From contig CAIYPG010000026.1 of the NCBI GenBank assembly GCA_903928055.1, positions 17,079-81,078 on the forward strand: 64,000 nt of DNA, given 5' to 3'. How positions within the stretch are numbered: position 1 is the first letter of the stretch; each line of letters starts with the position of its first letter. This DNA is from an uncultured beta proteobacterium. GTDB taxonomy: Bacteria > Pseudomonadota > Gammaproteobacteria > Burkholderiales > SG8-39. Under the pieces are notes generated by a model. It saw only the letters and a program-made list of their open reading frames with translations, had not been told where the DNA came from and searched no databases. Below, one piece after another: positions 51,577 to 60,448 of the stretch. The translations under genes and the position numbers were made by a program.

Positions 51577-52584
51577 ATGCGACTGCTGTCTGCACCATTT
51601 TCGACGATCATGAGCATGGCGATGGCGGCGGCCACAACGGCCATGCTGTTTTCCGCCAATGCCTCAGCCCAGGCCGGCAATGCACCCTATCCCGGCAAGC
51701 CGGTCATGCTGGTCGTGCCCTTCACCTCGGGTGGCCCCAACGATGAGGAATTCCGCACCTTCCTGCCGCGGTTGCAGGAGAGCACCAAGCAATCTTTCGT
51801 GTTCGACTTCAAGCCGGGTGCCGCGACAACCATCGGCACGGGCTATGTCGCCAAGGCGGCGCCGGACGGCTACACCCTGCTGCTCACCAATGGCAGCATT
51901 ACCATCCATCCGAATTTCTATCCCGACCTTCCGTACGACGTGCCCGGCAGTTTCGAGCCCGTCACGCAGATGACCGAGCGCTACACCATCCTGATCTCCA
52001 GCGTGGCCGCGCTGCCCAATGTGTACAACATTCCCGACCTGGTGGCCTTCGGCAAGGCCAATCCCGGCGTGCTGAACTGCGGCGCCGCCGGTGCCGGCGG
52101 CGTCAGCCACATCGCCTGCGTGGCCCTGGCATCGGCCACCGGTGTGCCCATCACGCCGATCCAGTACAAGGGCGTGTCGCAGGGCCTGATCGACGTGATC
52201 GCGGGACGGACGCAACTCACGCTGGGCACGATCTTCGTCGCACAACCGGGCATCAAGGCCGGCAAGTTGCGCGCGATTTCGGCGCTGAATGCGCGCTCCA
52301 AAATTTTTCCGGAACTGCCGACCGCCATGGAACTGGGCCTCGATGTGGAATACCCGACCTGGCTTGGCGTGTTCGCTCCGGCCAAAACGCCCGCCGCCAT
52401 CGTCAACAAGCTGAACAGCGAACTGGGCGCTGCTGCGCGCGCGCCCGAAGTCGTGAGCCGCGTGGAGTCACAGGGCAGCTTCATCGTTGCCAGTTCGCCC
52501 GATGTGTTCCGCAAGAAGCTGCTCGCCGAGCGGGCGCGCTGGAAGAAGATCATCACGGAAAAAGGCATCAAGCTGGAAGAATGA
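51577..52584 (+). CDS. Bug/TctC-type TTT solute receptor (ExE/R subgroup)
   Basis: 335 residues, with AAAGGAGAGGAATC before the ATG. The signal peptide ends ANASAQAG. The mature protein starts YPGKPVMLVVPFTSGGPND, with the E-E-F-R variant of the ligand loop shared with the receptors at 33264, 58740 and 60449. Further blocks are KPGAATTIGTGYVAKAAPDG and QYKGVSQGLIDVIAGR. Its stop overlaps the start of the next gene, an APH-fold kinase, by four bases (ATGA). This coupling suggests the two proteins act together. Confidence 0.92.
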   Translation: MRLLSAPFSTIMSMAMAAATTAMLFSANASAQAGNAPYPGKPVMLVVPFTSGGPNDEEFRTFLPRLQESTKQSFVFDFKPGAATTIGTGYVAKAAPDGYTLLLTNGSITIHPNFYPDLPYDVPGSFEPVTQMTERYTILISSVAALPNVYNIPDLVAFGKANPGVLNCGAAGAGGVSHIACVALASATGVPITPIQYKGVSQGLIDVIAGRTQLTLGTIFVAQPGIKAGKLRAISALNARSKIFPELPTAMELGLDVEYPTWLGVFAPAKTPAAIVNKLNSELGAAARAPEVVSRVESQGSFIVASSPDVFRKKLLAERARWKKIITEKGIKLEE

Positions 52585-53831
52585 TGCCGCGTAAAACCTC
52601 CTTGAAGCTTGCAGATATCCGTTTCCAGGGCGGAGCGCCGTTCAGGACGGCCCGCGAGCAGAAGGAGGTCCTTTCCCTCATCCGGCAACTCGCAGTTTCA
52701 GCTGGCATTGGCGTCGCGGATCTGGCACTCAGCGCGGCCATCCTGGAGGCGCTGAGCGGCGGACGGAGCAAGGCGCACGTGTTCAAACTGACGCCGTTTT
52801 TCGGCCCGGACCGCCAGGTCAAAGGCCCTCCGGTCGTGGTGAAAATTGCACCGCGCACGCAAGGCGAACGCGAGAAGGCGAACTACGACAAGTTTGTGCG
52901 CTGGGCCCTTCCCGCCGCCTGCCGGCCCGAGTTGCTCGGGTTCGCCTCGACACCCGCCCATGCGGGCCTTTGCTATTCATTCGCCGGTCGTCCCGACGGC
53001 GCGCGGATGGACACGCTGACGGAGTGCCTGCAACGGGGTGACGCGACCAGACCGGAACTCGTCCTGCGCACGCTGTTCGATCCGTTGCGCGACACCTGGT
53101 ACAACCCGGCGCTGCTCCGCACGGAAAGCGATCTTGCGCGGCGCTATCTGGACCGGTATTTCAAAGGACCGGGCCCAGCGGCCAGAAAAGCTGAGGCCGC
53201 AGAAACCGAAACAAGCCTGCAGGCCTGTGCGAAACGCTACTTCAAGGCCCGGCAGAAGGATGGGCGCTACGTCATTGGCAGGCTGTCGTTTCCGTCGCCG
53301 CATGCAACGCTGTTCGCCTCCGGTCAGAAGCGTCGTTATCACAGCTGCATCCTTCATGGCGATCTGAATTCGGACAACATCCTCGTTGCCGATGTTCCGA
53401 GTGTTGCGAAAATTGCCAATGCCTCCAGCAGTGCGACCGGCGTAACCATGATCGACTTCCAGAAAACCGGACGCGGGCATGTGCATGAAGACCTGGTCGC
53501 CGTCGAAGCAAGCATCCGGATCAACTATGGGCGCGATGTTTCGCGGATGGTTTCGCAAGATGCCTTATTCAGTGAAATCCTGAAAAAGGAACGGCTGATC
53601 GCCCTGGGGCGTCCACCCCGCAACGATCCCTACCCTGCATCGATCCGGAAGGTCCGCGACGCCGCGTCCCGTTATTTCGGTGGTATTGAAGACAATGCCA
53701 ACTACCACTTCGCCGTCGCAGCGATCGGCTTGCGGCTCATGCAGGCGGTCGATCTGTCGCACGTTGCCCGTGCGAGGATCACTGCCAGCACTTTATGGGC
53801 GGCGAAGTCGCTGGCAGGCGAAAAACTCTAG
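52581..53831 (+). CDS. APH/choline-kinase-fold phosphotransferase-like protein
   Basis: 416 residues. The C-terminal half carries the phosphotransferase signature ILHGDLNSDNILVADV (Brenner-type HGD-x4-N) and the metal-binding Asp in VTMIDFQKTGRGHVHEDLVAVE. The N-terminal lobe contains VVVKIAPRTQGEREKANYDKF, with a candidate ATP-binding Lys. The overall length is above that of aminoglycoside phosphotransferases, and no drug specificity is implied. Related APH-like kinases also occur in bacterial conflict-type signalling systems. Translation is coupled to the upstream Bug receptor. Function is unknown; the kinase fold is fairly certain. Confidence 0.75.
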   Translation: MMPRKTSLKLADIRFQGGAPFRTAREQKEVLSLIRQLAVSAGIGVADLALSAAILEALSGGRSKAHVFKLTPFFGPDRQVKGPPVVVKIAPRTQGEREKANYDKFVRWALPAACRPELLGFASTPAHAGLCYSFAGRPDGARMDTLTECLQRGDATRPELVLRTLFDPLRDTWYNPALLRTESDLARRYLDRYFKGPGPAARKAEAAETETSLQACAKRYFKARQKDGRYVIGRLSFPSPHATLFASGQKRRYHSCILHGDLNSDNILVADVPSVAKIANASSSATGVTMIDFQKTGRGHVHEDLVAVEASIRINYGRDVSRMVSQDALFSEILKKERLIALGRPPRNDPYPASIRKVRDAASRYFGGIEDNANYHFAVAAIGLRLMQAVDLSHVARARITASTLWAAKSLAGEKL

Positions 53832-53847
53832 GGCAATACTTCGCCCT

Positions 53848-54498
53848 CTAGATGTTTGCGCGCGGGAGGAATTCCAGCAACGGGGGGGGCGCATCAACGA
53901 TCACTCCGCAACCGGCCTTGCAGGCCCATCGACCATTGTCGGGACCATAGGCGCCCTCGAGCTGCCACCAGCCCTGGTGGTGCTTGCAGCAGGCATCGCA
54001 GATCGCCATGCTCCGGTCGCTGTAACGATAGACGCCGGTTCCGTGGCACTTCGGGCAATCACGATCGGCGTTCATCGCCGCACTGGCGTAGGCGTCGGTC
54101 TTGCGGGGCTCGCTGCGCTGCCGGGTGACATAGGTCTCCGGGTCAACCTCGCAATCCGCGGGCATGAACAGTTCCGGTCCGAGCAATGCGTAATAGTTGT
54201 TGCGTGTCTCGGCGATCAGCAGCGTCTTGTGCACGGCGATCGACAGCACACCCGAGGTGTGCAGGACGAGGCCGCAGAATTCCGGATTCGAGAGGTGGAC
54301 GATGCAGTTGCCCCAGATGATCGGCGGCGCCGTTTCATCCGCCTGCGGGACCCGCATCCATTCGCGAAAAATACCGTTGAGTTGCTTCGCCATCTTCCCA
54401 CGCACTTGTTTGTGGGCGTTTGCACAACCCAGCGTTGAACCGGCTGCGAACTCCTGCAGCAAGGGCAGGTAGTTTATGCCCAACGCTGCACAACTCAC
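53848..54498 (-). CDS. Hypothetical Cys-rich (zinc-ribbon-like) protein
   Basis: 216 residues if started at 54498; an ATG at 54393 (MAKQLNGIFREW) is also plausible and gives 181. The C-terminal third contains CPKCHGTGVYRYSDRSMAIC followed by DACC, a CxxCxGxG pattern like a DnaJ zinc centre. A final WACKAGCGVIVDAPP follows. The middle part, WGNCIVHLSNPEFCGLVLHTSG, is beta-rich. I do not recognise a family. It is convergent with the APH-fold kinase gene, with 16 bp between stops. Role unknown. Confidence 0.6.
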   Translation of the reverse strand: MSCAALGINYLPLLQEFAAGSTLGCANAHKQVRGKMAKQLNGIFREWMRVPQADETAPPIIWGNCIVHLSNPEFCGLVLHTSGVLSIAVHKTLLIAETRNNYYALLGPELFMPADCEVDPETYVTRQRSEPRKTDAYASAAMNADRDCPKCHGTGVYRYSDRSMAICDACCKHHQGWWQLEGAYGPDNGRWACKAGCGVIVDAPPPLLEFLPRANI

Positions 54499-54544
54499 AA
54501 CGGGCGATGGTCCGACAAGTGCACTTCGTGGAATTACATCTGAT

Positions 54545-54616
54545 GAAAAGATGCGAAAAATCCCCGATCAGGTGGTTGATCTCCACCGGCTGTTCCGTCG
54601 CCGGGAAATGTCCCGC
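54545..54616 (-). pseudogene. Remnant of an alpha/beta-hydrolase C-terminus
   Basis: The minus strand reads AGHFPATEQPVEINHLIGDF, nearly identical to the end AGHFPATERPVEVNKLIGEF of the complete hydrolase gene at 56879-57601. Upstream, this frame is broken by a TGA within ten codons, and no further homology was seen. It is a residual 3' end of a deleted or degraded copy, right downstream of the UxuA-like gene. Confidence 0.75.
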
Positions 54617-54653
54617 TTTTTTTCAGCCGCAGCAACTTTCCTGAAAATCGCGG

Positions 54654-55637
54654 CTAGCGGTACACCACCTGAATGAGCGCACGCATATAGCCGATCACGA
54701 ACGCCTGATTGGCGATTTCCGCGCCTGGAAAATTCGGCGAATGATCGAGCGAGAACGGCCCCTTGAAACCCACGTCGCGATAGGCCTGCATGGCGCGGAA
54801 CATGTCCACATCACCGTTGTCCACGAAGGTCTCGCGAAAGCGCGGGAAAGAACCCTCCACGTTGCGGAAATGCACCATGACAATCTTGTCCATGGAGCCG
54901 ATTTCGCGGATGGCATCGTACACGTCCACACCCTTCATCTCCTTCACGCAACCCTGGCAGAACAGCATGCCGTTGGAGCGCGAAGGGACCATGTTCCAGA
55001 TACGCCTGTAGTCATCGAAGCTCGAGGCGATATGCGCCGCGCCCGCCAGAGGCGGAAGGCCGTGTGGCACCGGCGGATCGTCCGGATGCAGCGCCAGGCG
55101 CACACCAGCCTCCTCGGCAACGGGAATCACCGCCCTCAGGAGGTATTCGATGTTGTCGAGCACCTGTTTTTCCGACAGGGGCGGATTGACGGGCGGCGCC
55201 GGATTCTTCAGGTATTCCTCGTAGTCGAAACTGATGTAGCTGGCGCCGCCGCGGCCCTGGGTCGCCCTGGAACGCAGGAACGGGGACTGCAGCAGCTTGA
55301 AGTTATAGGCCAGGATGGGGACACCGGCCTGGCCCATGGCTTTGATCGCATTGATGAGATAGGCGATTTTTTCATCGCGGCCCGGCAGCCCGCGCTTGAT
55401 TTCCTCGTAACCGCTGGTGGCCATGACGCTGCGCAGGTCCATGCCATGCGCGGCGACCCGGGCCTTGGCCTGCCTGAAGAACGCCACCGCCTTGTCCGGT
55501 GTCGACAGGTCGATGGGCGTGCCCGGCGTATGGCCATCGGGCAGGTTGATTGAGACACAATCGAGCCCCAGCGCCCGCACGAATGCCAGGCGCTTTTCCA
55601 CATCACCGTCCCAGACGACCTTGTCCTGGATAAGCAT
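54654..55637 (-). CDS. Mannonate dehydratase (UxuA)-like TIM-barrel protein
   Basis: 327 residues from the ATG at 55637, preceded by AAAAAGGAGAAG. The family signature LALHPDDPPVPHGLPPLAG, CQGCVKEM and IVMVHFRNVEGSFPRFRETF carry the expected His, Cys and Asp metal ligands. A DVDMFRAMQAYRDVGFKGPF segment follows, close to UxuA (FVDNGDVDM). It would dehydrate a sugar acid such as D-mannonate to a 2-keto-3-deoxy acid, or act on a related polyol acid. It is divergent from the Bug gene at 55778. Confidence 0.85.
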   Translation of the reverse strand: MLIQDKVVWDGDVEKRLAFVRALGLDCVSINLPDGHTPGTPIDLSTPDKAVAFFRQAKARVAAHGMDLRSVMATSGYEEIKRGLPGRDEKIAYLINAIKAMGQAGVPILAYNFKLLQSPFLRSRATQGRGGASYISFDYEEYLKNPAPPVNPPLSEKQVLDNIEYLLRAVIPVAEEAGVRLALHPDDPPVPHGLPPLAGAAHIASSFDDYRRIWNMVPSRSNGMLFCQGCVKEMKGVDVYDAIREIGSMDKIVMVHFRNVEGSFPRFRETFVDNGDVDMFRAMQAYRDVGFKGPFSLDHSPNFPGAEIANQAFVIGYMRALIQVVYR

Positions 55638-55777
55638 GACTTCTCCTTTTTGGAACACCTGCCGCCCCGCGCTTTGCGGCGGATTTGCATGGTGCTTTGC
55701 CAATAGCATACAGTAGCCGCATATCCGTCCCGGCATTCAGCACGGGCAAAAAAATAAACGCGAAAAAGGAGGCTTCG

Positions 55778-56755
55778 ATGAACATCCGCCATGCATTGCC
55801 GGCAGCGCTGGCAGTCGCACTTCTCTGGTGCCTCCCGGCAGGACCAGCCGCGGCGCAGTCCTGGCCGACGAAACCGGTGCGCCTGATTTCGCCCTTCCCG
55901 CCCGGCTCCAGCGCCGATGTCATGGGACGATTGTTTGCACCCAAGCTCGCCGATGCATTCGGCCAGCAATTCCTGGTGGACAACCGCGCCGGCGCAGCGG
56001 GCAACATCGGCGCGGAGGCGGCCGCGCGCTCGGCTGCCGATGGCTACACCTACCTGATCGAACCCTCGGCCATCGCCTCCACTGTCTCGCTGTACAAGAA
56101 CCTGACATTCAACCTTGAACGGGACTTTGACGCCGTTGCCATGCTGTCGAACAGTTCCTATCTGCTGGTGGTCAGCCCCAAGAGCCCGGCCAGGACCGTG
56201 AAGGAACTCATCGCCATGGCCAAGGCCAGTCCCGGCAAGCTCAACTTCGCCTCCACCGGCACTGGTGGCGCCATTCACCTCACCACGGTGATGTTCATGA
56301 TGGCCACCGGAACGGACATGGTGCATGTGCCCTACAAGGGTGGCCTGGCCGCTGTCGCAGACCTGAATCCGGGCCAGATCGACCTCATGTTTGCCACCAC
56401 CCAGACGCTGCTGCCCCAGGTGAAGTCCGGGCGTGCCCGCGCGCTGGCCATTACCACGCCAGTGCGCAGTGCTGCTGCACCGGATATTCCGACCGTGTCC
56501 GAGGCCGGCGTGCCCGGGTTCGAGTCGAGCGCATGGCTGGCGCTGGTCGCCCCCAAGGGAACGCCACGCGACATAATCACCCGCCTCAATGCCGGTGTAG
56601 GGAAAATAGGCCAGACCCCAGACATGGTGGAACGCTTCAGCACGCTGGGTGCAGAGACGCAAAACATTCCGCCTGCCCAGATCGCGGCCTTCATCCATGA
56701 CGAAATCGCAAAGTGGGCAAAGGTTGTGCAGGCCGCCGGAGTGACGCTGGAGTAA
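55778..56755 (+). CDS. Bug/TctC-type TTT solute receptor
   Basis: 325 residues, with AAAAAGGAGG before the ATG at 55778. The signal peptide ends GPAAAQS. The mature part starts WPTKPVRLISPFPPGSSADV, followed by DNRAGAAGNIGAEAAARSA, DGYTYLIE and VHVPYKGG. It is divergent from the UxuA-like gene with 140 bp between them. Co-regulation of uptake and dehydration of a sugar acid is possible. Confidence 0.92.
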   Translation: MNIRHALPAALAVALLWCLPAGPAAAQSWPTKPVRLISPFPPGSSADVMGRLFAPKLADAFGQQFLVDNRAGAAGNIGAEAAARSAADGYTYLIEPSAIASTVSLYKNLTFNLERDFDAVAMLSNSSYLLVVSPKSPARTVKELIAMAKASPGKLNFASTGTGGAIHLTTVMFMMATGTDMVHVPYKGGLAAVADLNPGQIDLMFATTQTLLPQVKSGRARALAITTPVRSAAAPDIPTVSEAGVPGFESSAWLALVAPKGTPRDIITRLNAGVGKIGQTPDMVERFSTLGAETQNIPPAQIAAFIHDEIAKWAKVVQAAGVTLE

Positions 56756-56878
56756 TGCTGAGGCAATGCCGGTGATCAGGCCGATCGTCGCTGATGCACC
56801 GATCGCAAGGTTGCCTGCGCCAATACGGTGAGCGCACCAGTGGCCATTTCAGTAACACCGGCTGGCAGATTCGCCAGC

Positions 56879-57601
56879 CTATAGACCTGCCACAAACTCA
56901 CCAATCAATTTGTTCACTTCAACCGGCCGTTCCGTTGCCGGAAAGTGGCCGGCGCTATTCAATCTGACAAGCAGCGACCCCCGCACCGCCTCGTGGATGC
57001 GCTGCTCGCCCTGCGGCGCGTCACCCGGATCATCATCACCACGGATCAGAAGCAGTTTCGGTTTCAGCCCGGGCAGCCTGTCCTTCACATCGAACTGCGA
57101 ATAGGCGACGAGGCTCTCGTACTGCGAGCGCGGTCCCACCTTGCGGTGCGCCTCCACCAGTTCCTCGCGCAAAGCAGGTTCAACCCACATCAGGTGATGC
57201 TGCTGGAACTCGGTCCACTCCTTGTAAGTCGCTGAGTCGCCCGAGGCGGCGTTGAGGCGCATCTGCTGGCGCTTCTGGAACGCGCTCTGGTCTTTGCGGG
57301 GCTCCGCCTCGATGGAGGTGAGGATGAGCCCCTTTACTTCTTCCGGATAATCCAGCGCGTACTGCAGGGCGATGGCCGAGCCCAGCGTATAGCCCATCAT
57401 TACAAGGTCATGGTGCCTGTTCTGCGCCCACAGCCAGCCGCGCAGCCACTCGGTGTAGCCCTTCACGTCGGCGCAATGCGTGCCTTCGAGATTGCCGGGC
57501 AGGGTCGGCGCCACGCTGCCGGGGAAATGCGCAAGCTGCTGCGTCCAGGCCGCCGCGCAACCGCCCGCCCCGGGGCCGTGGATGAATACCAGTTGTGCCA
57601 T
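56879..57601 (-). CDS. Alpha/beta-hydrolase-fold protein with Thr at the nucleophile position
   Basis: 240 residues. The oxyanion strand is VFIHGPGAGG. The nucleophile elbow reads MMGYTLGSA, with Thr72 where Ser is normal. The acid region LLIRGDDDPGD and the catalytic His in NSAGHFPATERP are intact. Thr nucleophiles are not usual in this fold, so activity may be altered or absent. A degraded copy of its C-terminus lies at 54545. The gene starts four bases after the Bug receptor stop (57606), so they form one operon. Confidence 0.82.
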   Translation of the reverse strand: MAQLVFIHGPGAGGCAAAWTQQLAHFPGSVAPTLPGNLEGTHCADVKGYTEWLRGWLWAQNRHHDLVMMGYTLGSAIALQYALDYPEEVKGLILTSIEAEPRKDQSAFQKRQQMRLNAASGDSATYKEWTEFQQHHLMWVEPALREELVEAHRKVGPRSQYESLVAYSQFDVKDRLPGLKPKLLLIRGDDDPGDAPQGEQRIHEAVRGSLLVRLNSAGHFPATERPVEVNKLIGEFVAGL

Positions 57602-57605
57602 GGCC

Positions 57606-58586
57606 TTACTCCAGGTCCACCTTGATGTTGGCATCCTTGATGACCTTCGCCCAGGTCCTGATTTCCTCGCGGATGAACTCGTCCATTTCTTCCGGGGAAC
57701 TGGCGCGCGCATCAGCGCCCAGTGCGGTGAACTTTGCCTGGACCTCGGGGCTCGCCCAGCGCTGCACGATGGTGCGATTGAGTTTTGCGATGACAGGCCT
57801 GGGCACGGCAGCCGGCCCCAGTAGTCCGGTCCAGTTGACCGAGCGGTAGCCGGGCACGCCGGCTTCGGCGATCGTCGGAATGTCGGGCGCGGCCGGTGAG
57901 CGCTTCACGCCCGTCGAACCCAGCGCGCGCAGCTTGCCCGCCTTGATGTTGGGAAGGACGGAGGTGAGGCTGGAGAACGAGAGCTGTATGCGCCCGGACA
58001 TCACGTCGTTGATCAGCTGGGCCGTGCCCTTGTAGGGAACCTGCGTGATCTTCGTGCCGGCCAGTCCATTGAACAGTTCCGCCGCCAGGTTTCCGGAAGA
58101 CCCATTGCCCGAGGAGCCGTAGAACAACTCGCCCGGCTTCGCCTTGGCAAGTGCAACCAGTTCCTTAACGGTGGTCGCTGGAACATCGGGATTGACGACC
58201 AGGATGTTGGCCTGCGTGGTGAGCACGCTGATGGATGCCAGATCCTTCAGCGTGTCATAGGGCATCTTCGCCACCAGCGTGGGATTCGTGGAATGCGCAT
58301 TGGACACCACCACCAGGGTGTAGCCGTCGGGCGCGGAGCGCACTGTGAACTCCGTTGCCAGCATGCTGTTCGCGCCCGGTTTGTTGTCCACGAAGAACTG
58401 CTGCTTCAGCGCATCACTGAGGTACTGGGCGGTCAGGCGCGCGGTAATGTCGAGGTTGCCGCCGGCAGCGGAGGTTGCCACCAGACGCACCGGCCGCGAG
58501 GGGTAATCATCGTCCGCCGCGTGGCCTGGCAGCGGGCATGCGGCTGCGATCAGCAGCATCGTGATGGCTGTGGTCCTGTTCGGCAT
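57606..58586 (-). CDS. Bug/TctC-type TTT solute receptor
   Basis: 326 residues, with AAAGGAGGGC before the ATG. The signal peptide ends CPLPGHAAD. The hallmark is YPSRPVRLVATSAAGGNLD, followed by NKPGANSMLATEFTVRSAPDG and TQVPYKGTAQLINDVM. Its mature ligand loop (SAAGGNLDIT) differs from the P-x-x-P-G-G type of most neighbours. It is coupled to the Thr-elbow hydrolase gene by a four-base gap and is divergent from the receptor at 58740. Confidence 0.92.
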   Translation of the reverse strand: MPNRTTAITMLLIAAACPLPGHAADDDYPSRPVRLVATSAAGGNLDITARLTAQYLSDALKQQFFVDNKPGANSMLATEFTVRSAPDGYTLVVVSNAHSTNPTLVAKMPYDTLKDLASISVLTTQANILVVNPDVPATTVKELVALAKAKPGELFYGSSGNGSSGNLAAELFNGLAGTKITQVPYKGTAQLINDVMSGRIQLSFSSLTSVLPNIKAGKLRALGSTGVKRSPAAPDIPTIAEAGVPGYRSVNWTGLLGPAAVPRPVIAKLNRTIVQRWASPEVQAKFTALGADARASSPEEMDEFIREEIRTWAKVIKDANIKVDLE

Positions 58587-58739
58587 GGCAATGCCCTCCT
58601 TTGGCCCTGACAGGCTTGTGCCCGGTTTGCGCGTTGCATAAAGCAGCAGCCGCGATTATGGTGTAAAAATGGGCATGACAACTATAACAAACAGGCCGGA
58701 GCCATCGGCCACGACGGATTTCAAAACAAGGAGATGAAC

Positions 58740-59726
58740 ATGCAGAAACTGCCAGCCCTGTGCACCACTTTGTACGCTGCGGCACTCACCATCCTGTGCT
58801 CTGCCCAGGCATCGGCCCAGGCGCCCTATCCCTCAAAACCGGTCACGGTCATCGTGCCCTTCGCAGCGGGCGGCCCGGTGGACACCGATACCCGCAAATA
58901 TGCGGCGCGGCTCTCCGAGATGCTCGGCCAGCCGTTCATCACCGATTACAAGCCGGGCGCGGGAACTTCGCTTGGCGCAGCCTTTGTCGCAAAGTCCAAG
59001 CCCGACGGCTACACGCTGATGTCGGACTCCTCTGCCTACTCCGTCTTCCCGGCATTTTTCAAGGACCTGGGCTTCGACCCGATCAAGGACCTGATCCCCA
59101 TCACGCAGATCAGCGCACTGGTCTCGGTGCTGATGGTTCCGCCCAATTCCCCGATCAAGAACTTCGCCGATTACCTCGCCTATACCAAGGCGAATCCGGG
59201 CAAGCTCAACTACGGCACTTCGGGTGTGGGTGACATCAGCCATCTCTCCGCAGAATGGATGCAGTCGATGGCGGGGACAAAAGTGACCTTCGTGCCCTTC
59301 AAGGGCAACGGGCCGATGATCCTGGAGTTGATCGCGGGACGGGTGGACGTTGCCTCGGCCTCGATGGTGCAGGCCATACCGCTCATCAAGTCGGGCAAGC
59401 TGCACCCCATCGCTGTCAAGGGACCGCATCGCGTCAAGCCGCTTCCGGATCTGCCAGCCGTCAATGAGTTCCCGGGAATGAAGGAATACGCCGACGAGAA
59501 CTGGCTGGGATTCTTTGCGCCGGCCGGAACGCCCGCACCCGTGATCGACAAGCTCTCCGACACGCTGGTGAAGATCACTAAGCTGCCGGCAGTGGTGGCT
59601 GAACTGGAGTCCCAGGCCAGCACCCCAATCGGCAACACACCGGCGCAATTCAAGGCCTTCGTCACCGAAGAAATCGCGCGCTGGAAGAAGGTGGTGGCCG
59701 ACGCGGGCATCAAGCCGCAGGATTAG
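58740..59726 (+). CDS. Bug/TctC-type TTT solute receptor (ExE/R subgroup)
   Basis: 328 residues from the ATG at 58740 (AAGGAG six bases upstream); the ATG at 58734 overlaps the ribosome binding site. The signal peptide ends AQASAQA. The ligand loop VPFAAGGPVDTDTRKYAAR groups it with the receptors at 33264, 51577 and 60449. A further block is KPGAGTSLGAAFVAKSKPDG. The EthD-like gene starts 16 bp after its stop and is probably co-transcribed. Confidence 0.92.
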   Translation: MQKLPALCTTLYAAALTILCSAQASAQAPYPSKPVTVIVPFAAGGPVDTDTRKYAARLSEMLGQPFITDYKPGAGTSLGAAFVAKSKPDGYTLMSDSSAYSVFPAFFKDLGFDPIKDLIPITQISALVSVLMVPPNSPIKNFADYLAYTKANPGKLNYGTSGVGDISHLSAEWMQSMAGTKVTFVPFKGNGPMILELIAGRVDVASASMVQAIPLIKSGKLHPIAVKGPHRVKPLPDLPAVNEFPGMKEYADENWLGFFAPAGTPAPVIDKLSDTLVKITKLPAVVAELESQASTPIGNTPAQFKAFVTEEIARWKKVVADAGIKPQD

Positions 59727-59742
59727 GCGCGGGAGAACGTCG

Positions 59743-60429
59743 ATGCCATTGGCGGGCAAGGCGGTCATGATCAACTGGAGCGATGTCAGCCCGGAGGATC
59801 GCCCCGCCTATTACGAGTGGCACAACCGCGAGCACATGCCGGGAGCCATGGACCTGCCCGGCTTCCAGCGCGGCCGGCGCTACATTGCGGTTGATGCGGA
59901 CCGGGACTTTTTCAACTGCTACGAGGTGGACGACCTGGGCGTGCTGACGGGGACGGCCTACCGCACCAAGGTCAACAATCCCAGCGAATTGACCTTGAAG
60001 ACCAACAAGCTCATGCGCAACTCGGTTCGGGGGCTGGCAATGGTGCAGCTGTCGCTGGGCAAGGGCGTCGGCGGATTTGCCCTGACCCTGCGGCTGGATG
60101 CGGAGCCCGGCCGCGAACAGGCGTTGCATCGCCATTTGTCGCAGGCCCTGCCCGGCATCGTCGCCATGCCCGACATCCTTGCGGCACATTACTTCATCTC
60201 GGACATGCCTTCGAGCACCTATGTCCCGGTGGAGCGCAAGGGGCGCGTGACCATCGTTCCGCCCTGGGCGGTGATGGTGGAAGGCACCAACGCGGCATCC
60301 CTGGAGGGCGCCTGCGGCGGCGCGTTATCGGAAGAAGCGCTCGGGGCCCATGGCGCGAAGGGCCCGGTGGTGCGCGGCATATACCGGCATGAAATATCCA
60401 TGTCCAAACTGCCAGGCGGCGCAACCTGA
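59743..60429 (+). CDS. Two-repeat EthD/dimeric alpha-beta-barrel-like protein
   Basis: 228 residues; GGGAGAACGTCG precedes the ATG. The N-terminal half has PAYYEWHNREHMPGAMDLPGF, typical of EthD/NIPSNAP-like ferredoxin folds, with a His pair at the barrel centre. The C-terminal half (EQALHRHLSQALPGIVAMPD...) appears to be a second, diverged copy of the fold. Such proteins act as small monooxygenases, isomerases or accessory proteins. The function is unknown. It pairs with the Bug receptor upstream and is convergent with the one at 60449. Confidence 0.75.
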   Translation: MPLAGKAVMINWSDVSPEDRPAYYEWHNREHMPGAMDLPGFQRGRRYIAVDADRDFFNCYEVDDLGVLTGTAYRTKVNNPSELTLKTNKLMRNSVRGLAMVQLSLGKGVGGFALTLRLDAEPGREQALHRHLSQALPGIVAMPDILAAHYFISDMPSSTYVPVERKGRVTIVPPWAVMVEGTNAASLEGACGGALSEEALGAHGAKGPVVRGIYRHEISMSKLPGGAT

Positions 60430-60448
60430 AACGTTTCCAGGCGGGGGA

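Noticed and set aside
52581..53831. Aminoglycoside resistance gene
   Set aside because: Only the general APH-fold motifs match; length, N-terminus and context differ from known resistance enzymes.
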